Positions 35,692 through 39,228 of a stretch of 39,228 nucleotides of DNA are shown one piece after another. Source of the DNA: Spirobacillus cienkowskii. GTDB lineage: Bacteria > Bdellovibrionota_B > Oligoflexia > Silvanigrellales > Silvanigrellaceae. Where the stretch lies: NCBI GenBank assembly GCA_003339605.1, contig QOVW01000079.1:1-39228 (forward strand), read 5' to 3'. A model generated the notes under the pieces. It searched no databases, was not told the origin of the DNA, and saw nothing but the letters and a program-made list of their open reading frames with translations. A program made the translations under genes and the position numbers. Every line of letters starts with the position of its first letter. The stretch's first letter is position 1.

Positions 35692-36660
35692 TCATGCTTT
35701 AAAGCAAGCAACCTTTCTATTATTTTCAATAGTTAATAATTCTGGCTCACGTTCTTTGCATTCTTGATTTGCTAAAGAGCATCTATCTTGAAAGCGACAT
35801 CCTTTGGGTAGTTTTGATAAGGGCGGAACAATGCCTGGGATGGTATTTAATCTATGTTTTTTGTCACCCAGTTTTGGGATTGAATTTAAAAGACCAATTG
35901 TATAAGGATGTTTTGGATTAGAAAAAATTTCTTGTGTTGTAGCGCTTTCAATAATTTTGCCTGCGTACATAACTGCAACTTCATCGCAAGTTTCAGCAAC
36001 AACTCCAAAATCATGTGTAATAAGAATAATTGACATACCATTTTCTTTTTGCAAATTGTTCATTAATGCTAGAATTTGAGCCTGAATTGTTACGTCTAGA
36101 GCAGTTGTTGGTTCGTCAGCTATTAATAAAGAAGGTTTGCATGCAATTGCAATTGCAATCATGACTCGTTGTCTCATACCGCCTGAAAGCTGATGTGGAT
36201 ATTCGTCAAATCTTTTTTCTGGTGATGGAATTTTTACTTGCTTTAACATTTCGATTGAAAGTTCTTTAGCTTGTTTTTTATTAAATCCCTTGTGAAGAGA
36301 AAATACTTCTGAGATTTGATCTCCAATTGTGTAAACAGGATTTAAACTAGTCATAGGCTCTTGAAAGATCATTGACATTTTATTACCACGAATTGATCTC
36401 ATTTCTTTTTCTGAAAAGTCTAGTATACTTTTATTTTCAAAAATTATTTTACCTGATTTTATGTTACCTGGAGGTGAGGGAATGAGTCTCATTAAAGATA
36501 AACTTGTTACGCTTTTGCCACAACCCGATTCGCCAACAATACCTAAGGTTTTCCCTTTTTTAACAGAAAAAGAACAATTATCCACAGCATTAATTTCTCG
36601 TCCCGAAATTTTAAAACTTGTTACCAAATTTTCAACGGTCAGAACGGTTTCGTGTTGCAC
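35692..36660 (-). CDS. oppD: Oligo/dipeptide ABC transporter ATP-binding protein (OppD/DppD type)
   Basis: This is the partner ATPase of the pair. Walker A GESGCGKS is at 45-52, followed by the Q-loop (MIFQEPMTSLNPVYTIGDQI), signature LSGGMRQRVMIAIAIA, Walker B LLIADEP and ITHDFGVV. The C-terminal HPYTIGLLNSIPKLG and GCRFQDRCSLANQEC segments are typical of OppD/DppD. The arrangement D-nitroreductase-F is unusual because D and F are normally adjacent and follow two permease genes. Upstream lies a 97-bp gap, then the M16 peptidase gene. Confidence 0.9.
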   Translation of the reverse strand: MQHETVLTVENLVTSFKISGREINAVDNCSFSVKKGKTLGIVGESGCGKSVTSLSLMRLIPSPPGNIKSGKIIFENKSILDFSEKEMRSIRGNKMSMIFQEPMTSLNPVYTIGDQISEVFSLHKGFNKKQAKELSIEMLKQVKIPSPEKRFDEYPHQLSGGMRQRVMIAIAIACKPSLLIADEPTTALDVTIQAQILALMNNLQKENGMSIILITHDFGVVAETCDEVAVMYAGKIIESATTQEIFSNPKHPYTIGLLNSIPKLGDKKHRLNTIPGIVPPLSKLPKGCRFQDRCSLANQECKEREPELLTIENNRKVACFKA

Positions 36661-36757
36661 GATTTGTACTCCAATTACTAAATAAAGTTTAATAAGACAA
36701 TTTTAAATTTACCTTTGCAACAAAAATTTAGATAACTGTAGATATTTTATTCATAGT

Positions 36758-38092
36758 TTATCCAATTTTGTCAAATTTTTTAAGTAAAGATTCAATATAA
36801 TCTCGTTTTTTTCGTGATTTTGGTCCTACTAAAACTAATCCGCGTTTTGAAGAAGAGAAAATTCTTTTTGCAATATTTAATACCATTTCAGGAGTGACAG
36901 TCTTTAAAAATTCTATTTCATCATCAATTGTTATGCTTGAATTCATAAATGTTGTTATAACTTCTCTATTTAAAAGCCGTGAAGGTGTTTCTTTGATTTG
37001 TTTTAAATCAAAAATATATCTAAATTTTATATGTTCAACTTCGTTAATAGAAGGTGCTTCGTTAGAGATAGAAATTATTTCAAATGTTAATTTATCTAAT
37101 AATATATTTATTAAATTTTCAGAAACAGTTGCATCTATGCTAAATGTTCCAACTTCATAAAAAAATTGTGTATCACAACTTATGTCATAAACTAAGCCAT
37201 GTTTTTCTCTAATATTTGCTGGAAGTCGAGTGCATATACCATCATCAAGAATTCTTTGTAAAAAAGTAACTAATATAACATCTTTAGACAATCCACCAAT
37301 TGTGGGAAAAATAATTTTGGCAGAAAATTGATTGTCAGGATTATTTTGTAAACATAAAGCGTTTTGAGGTTTTTTAAAACCATTTAAATGCAGTTTTGAA
37401 ATTAAACCTTCTGCACTTACCCTTTGAGGATTTGCATTTTGTGAATGTTCCCATCGGTGACCAAAATGTTGATCAATTACTTTAATAACCTCTTCTTCAC
37501 TAATTGAAGTATGTATTGTTATTATACAACGAGAAGGAATATAAAAATCTTTTCTTTTTTGATGTAGTTCTTCGACACTTAATTTTTTAATAACTTCTTC
37601 ATTTCCAATTATAGAGTTTCCTAAAGGATGATTAGAAAATAAAGTAGAATATGATAATGATTCTGTATCAATGCTATCTCCAGACTCATTAAAATCCGAA
37701 GCCATCTCTTGGAGAATTACAGATCTTTCAATTTCTAAATCAGCAAAATTTGGATATAGAAAAAAATCTGCAAAGCATTCTATTGCCTTTAAGGTTTTTT
37801 CAGCATCACCTTTTAACCAATATGTTGTGTTCTCTATTCCTGTCATAGCATTAGTTTCGCCGCCAAAACTTTCTAAAGCATTTGAAAGCGAAATAGAATT
37901 GGGATATTTTCTTGAACCTCTAAACATCATGTGTTCTAAAAAATGCGACACTCCACTATTAGATTCATTTTCATCTCTCGAACCCGTGTTGATATGGATT
38001 GCCAGTTCAAAAGCGACAGTTTGAGGTGTATGGCAATATAAAACAGTTAGTCCGTTTTTTAAAATATGTTTTCGTATTGAAAAAATATTCAT
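36758..38092 (-). CDS. M16 family zinc metallopeptidase
   Basis: The inverted zinc motif HFLEH (H50, E53, H54) and the distal Glu E129 in ERSVILQEM, 75 residues later, define an active M16 peptidase. The N-terminal pattern (LKNGLTVLYCHTP, VSHFLEHMMFRGS, GGETNAMTGIENTTYW) matches the processing-peptidase/YmxG-like group. The 444 residues contain both clam-shell halves; the second is catalytically empty, as usual. There is no signal peptide, so it is probably cytoplasmic. Substrates are unknown. It starts 3 bp after the prenyl synthase gene. Confidence 0.9.
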   Translation of the reverse strand: MNIFSIRKHILKNGLTVLYCHTPQTVAFELAIHINTGSRDENESNSGVSHFLEHMMFRGSRKYPNSISLSNALESFGGETNAMTGIENTTYWLKGDAEKTLKAIECFADFFLYPNFADLEIERSVILQEMASDFNESGDSIDTESLSYSTLFSNHPLGNSIIGNEEVIKKLSVEELHQKRKDFYIPSRCIITIHTSISEEEVIKVIDQHFGHRWEHSQNANPQRVSAEGLISKLHLNGFKKPQNALCLQNNPDNQFSAKIIFPTIGGLSKDVILVTFLQRILDDGICTRLPANIREKHGLVYDISCDTQFFYEVGTFSIDATVSENLINILLDKLTFEIISISNEAPSINEVEHIKFRYIFDLKQIKETPSRLLNREVITTFMNSSITIDDEIEFLKTVTPEMVLNIAKRIFSSSKRGLVLVGPKSRKKRDYIESLLKKFDKIG

Positions 38093-38095
38093 TTT

Positions 38096-39100
38096 TTAAT
38101 GCTTTCTATTTAATACAAAAGACGTAATCTCTTTTAGGCTATTTAATGCTTCAATTTGGGATTGTGAAAGAGAAAAGTTTTTTTCAATTTGGTTTAAGGA
38201 ATTTTTTGCTAAATCTATGTGTTCTTGTGCTTTTATAAAAGCGTGATTTAAACCTCCTGTTAACTTAACAAGTTCTAAAAGTTCACTTTTTTCATCATTA
38301 CTTGCAGAGCCATTTTCAATAATTAAATTAACAAGTAAATTTAATTTATTTGTAAGTGAGTGATTAGAGTTTAAGGAATATATTAAAGGAAGTGTGATTT
38401 TACCTTCGAGAAGGTCACTTAAAACAGGCTTTCCAAGTAAAGTTTGGGTTCCTTCGTAATCTAAATAATCATCAAATATTTGAAATGCAAAGCCTAAATT
38501 TCGACCATAATTTTCAAGTTCACTAATAATTTTGGGATCAGTCTTTTTAAGATAGCATGGAGTTTTGGCGCATGCTTGAAAAAGAATAGCTGTTTTACCT
38601 AATACAACCCGATAATAATCATTTAAAGAAACATCTTTTTTCCAAAGTAATTCAAGCTGAAAAAGTTCACTTTCACTCATGGAGCGAATACATTCTGCAA
38701 AATCATCAATTAAAGGTAAACTTTGAGTTTTGACCATAAGTCGGCATGCCGCAGAATAAATAAGATCTCCAGACAAAACAGCAGTTTCGTCGCCCCAGAC
38801 AGAATTTACTGTTGGTTTATTTCGCCGCAGGGTAGAGTTATCTATGACATCATCGTGTAGCAGGCTTGCCGTATGAATGTACTCACAAACAGATGAAATT
38901 GGAAATTTATGTTCGTCATCATAATTTATTAATTTAGAACAAAGTAAAAAAATAGCAGGACGAATTCTTTTACCACCAGAGGAAAAAATATGTTTTAAAA
39001 CATCATTGGTTGGTTTGTTTGGTGTAAGTAAATATTCTACAAGTTTTTTTTCAAGATATTCTAATTCTTCAAAAATACAACTATAAAAATTTAGATTCAT
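38096..39100 (-). CDS. ispB: Long-chain trans-polyprenyl diphosphate synthase
   Basis: It condenses isopentenyl diphosphate onto allylic primers to make the quinone side chain. The two aspartate-rich motifs are D83-D84-V-I-D87 (LLHDDVIDNSTLRR) and D210-D211-Y-L-D214 (FQIFDDYLDYEG). GGKRIRP near residue 42 binds the diphosphate. The residues four and five before the first motif are small (A78, S79), which in this family permits long products such as octaprenyl, rather than the bulky residue of farnesyl synthases. Length (334) also fits IspB. GAGGTG precedes the ATG, one base after the stop of the upstream gene. Confidence 0.9.
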   Translation of the reverse strand: MNLNFYSCIFEELEYLEKKLVEYLLTPNKPTNDVLKHIFSSGGKRIRPAIFLLCSKLINYDDEHKFPISSVCEYIHTASLLHDDVIDNSTLRRNKPTVNSVWGDETAVLSGDLIYSAACRLMVKTQSLPLIDDFAECIRSMSESELFQLELLWKKDVSLNDYYRVVLGKTAILFQACAKTPCYLKKTDPKIISELENYGRNLGFAFQIFDDYLDYEGTQTLLGKPVLSDLLEGKITLPLIYSLNSNHSLTNKLNLLVNLIIENGSASNDEKSELLELVKLTGGLNHAFIKAQEHIDLAKNSLNQIEKNFSLSQSQIEALNSLKEITSFVLNRKH

Positions 39101-39101
39101 C

Positions 39102-39227
39102 CTACACCTCGAATTGGAGAGCTCTTCCTTTAGGAAGAGGAGGAAAATGAGCTAAAAGAGCCAATTTTCCGTTAGGAAGTGTAGGCGTAAATTGTGAATT
39201 TGCAAGCAGACAAAGGAGTCGCTTGCG
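39102..39227 (-). CDS. C-terminal end of an unidentified upstream gene (partial)
   Basis: On the minus strand a frame is open from the window edge for 41 codons and stops with TAG one base before the ispB ATG. The tail reads LALLAHFPPLPKGRALQFEV. Tight spacing with the ispB ribosome site inside it suggests a real operon neighbour, but the fragment is too short to identify and could be chance. Confidence 0.4.
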   Translation of the reverse strand, partial: RKRLLCLLANSQFTPTLPNGKLALLAHFPPLPKGRALQFEV

Positions 39228-39228
39228 T

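Noticed and set aside
36578-36586. Perfect DnaA box (TTATCCACA) inside oppD
   Set aside because: It encodes conserved residues of the ATPase (AVDNCSF region) and stands alone far from the origin, so it is probably coincidental.

Overview
The window is AT-rich chromosomal DNA from a Gram-negative bacterium. A Kdo transferase (waaA) and a complete TolQ-TolR-TolA/TonB-TolB set imply an LPS-bearing outer membrane. The low GC, the gene order around the origin, the F0 genes split from F1, and the STAS/GHKL pair fit best with Bdellovibrionota/Oligoflexia, perhaps a Silvanigrella-like lineage. That assignment is inference from gene content, not from a search.

Layout. 1-2460: the end of a beta-barrel-like protein whose N-terminus looks frame-disrupted, then a STAS/zinc-ribbon protein and a GHKL ATPase that look like a partner-switching pair. 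2530-3030: tRNA-Leu(UAG) and a BolA-family gene. 3039-7319 (minus): gltA-waaA-rng. 7444-13150 (plus): accA-cmk-tolQ-tolR-tolA/tonB-like-tolB, tightly packed and probably one operon. 13160-22772 (minus): dnaN-gyrB-gyrA, an unknown 620-residue lipoprotein, a short transaldolase and rdgB. 22773-23330: the replication origin, with thirteen perfect DnaA boxes, an AT-rich stretch and a TAG-repeat DnaA-trio. 23331-25897: tsaC (plus) converging on dnaA (minus). 26020-28045: two small membrane proteins, atpB and atpE (the F0 sector), closed by a terminator. 28055-29097: tRNA-Lys(CUU) and gluQ. 29108-31358 (minus): an MFS transporter, an unknown 140-residue protein, tRNA-Ser(UGA) and a 42-residue basic protein. 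31550-33798: an Old Yellow Enzyme converging on HPPD. 33904-36660 (minus): OppD, a nitroreductase and OppF. 36758 to the end (minus): an M16 peptidase, a long-chain prenyl diphosphate synthase and the tail of an upstream gene.

Most of the window is replication, envelope and core metabolism. No insertion sequence, CRISPR array, phage or plasmid gene was seen. The least explained items are the origin architecture, the STAS protein with Cys at the usual phospho-serine position, the lipoprotein downstream of gyrA, the OppD/nitroreductase/OppF cassette without visible permeases, and a short basic gene next to tRNA-Ser. I did not find a multi-gene cassette that I could defend as a wholly new system.
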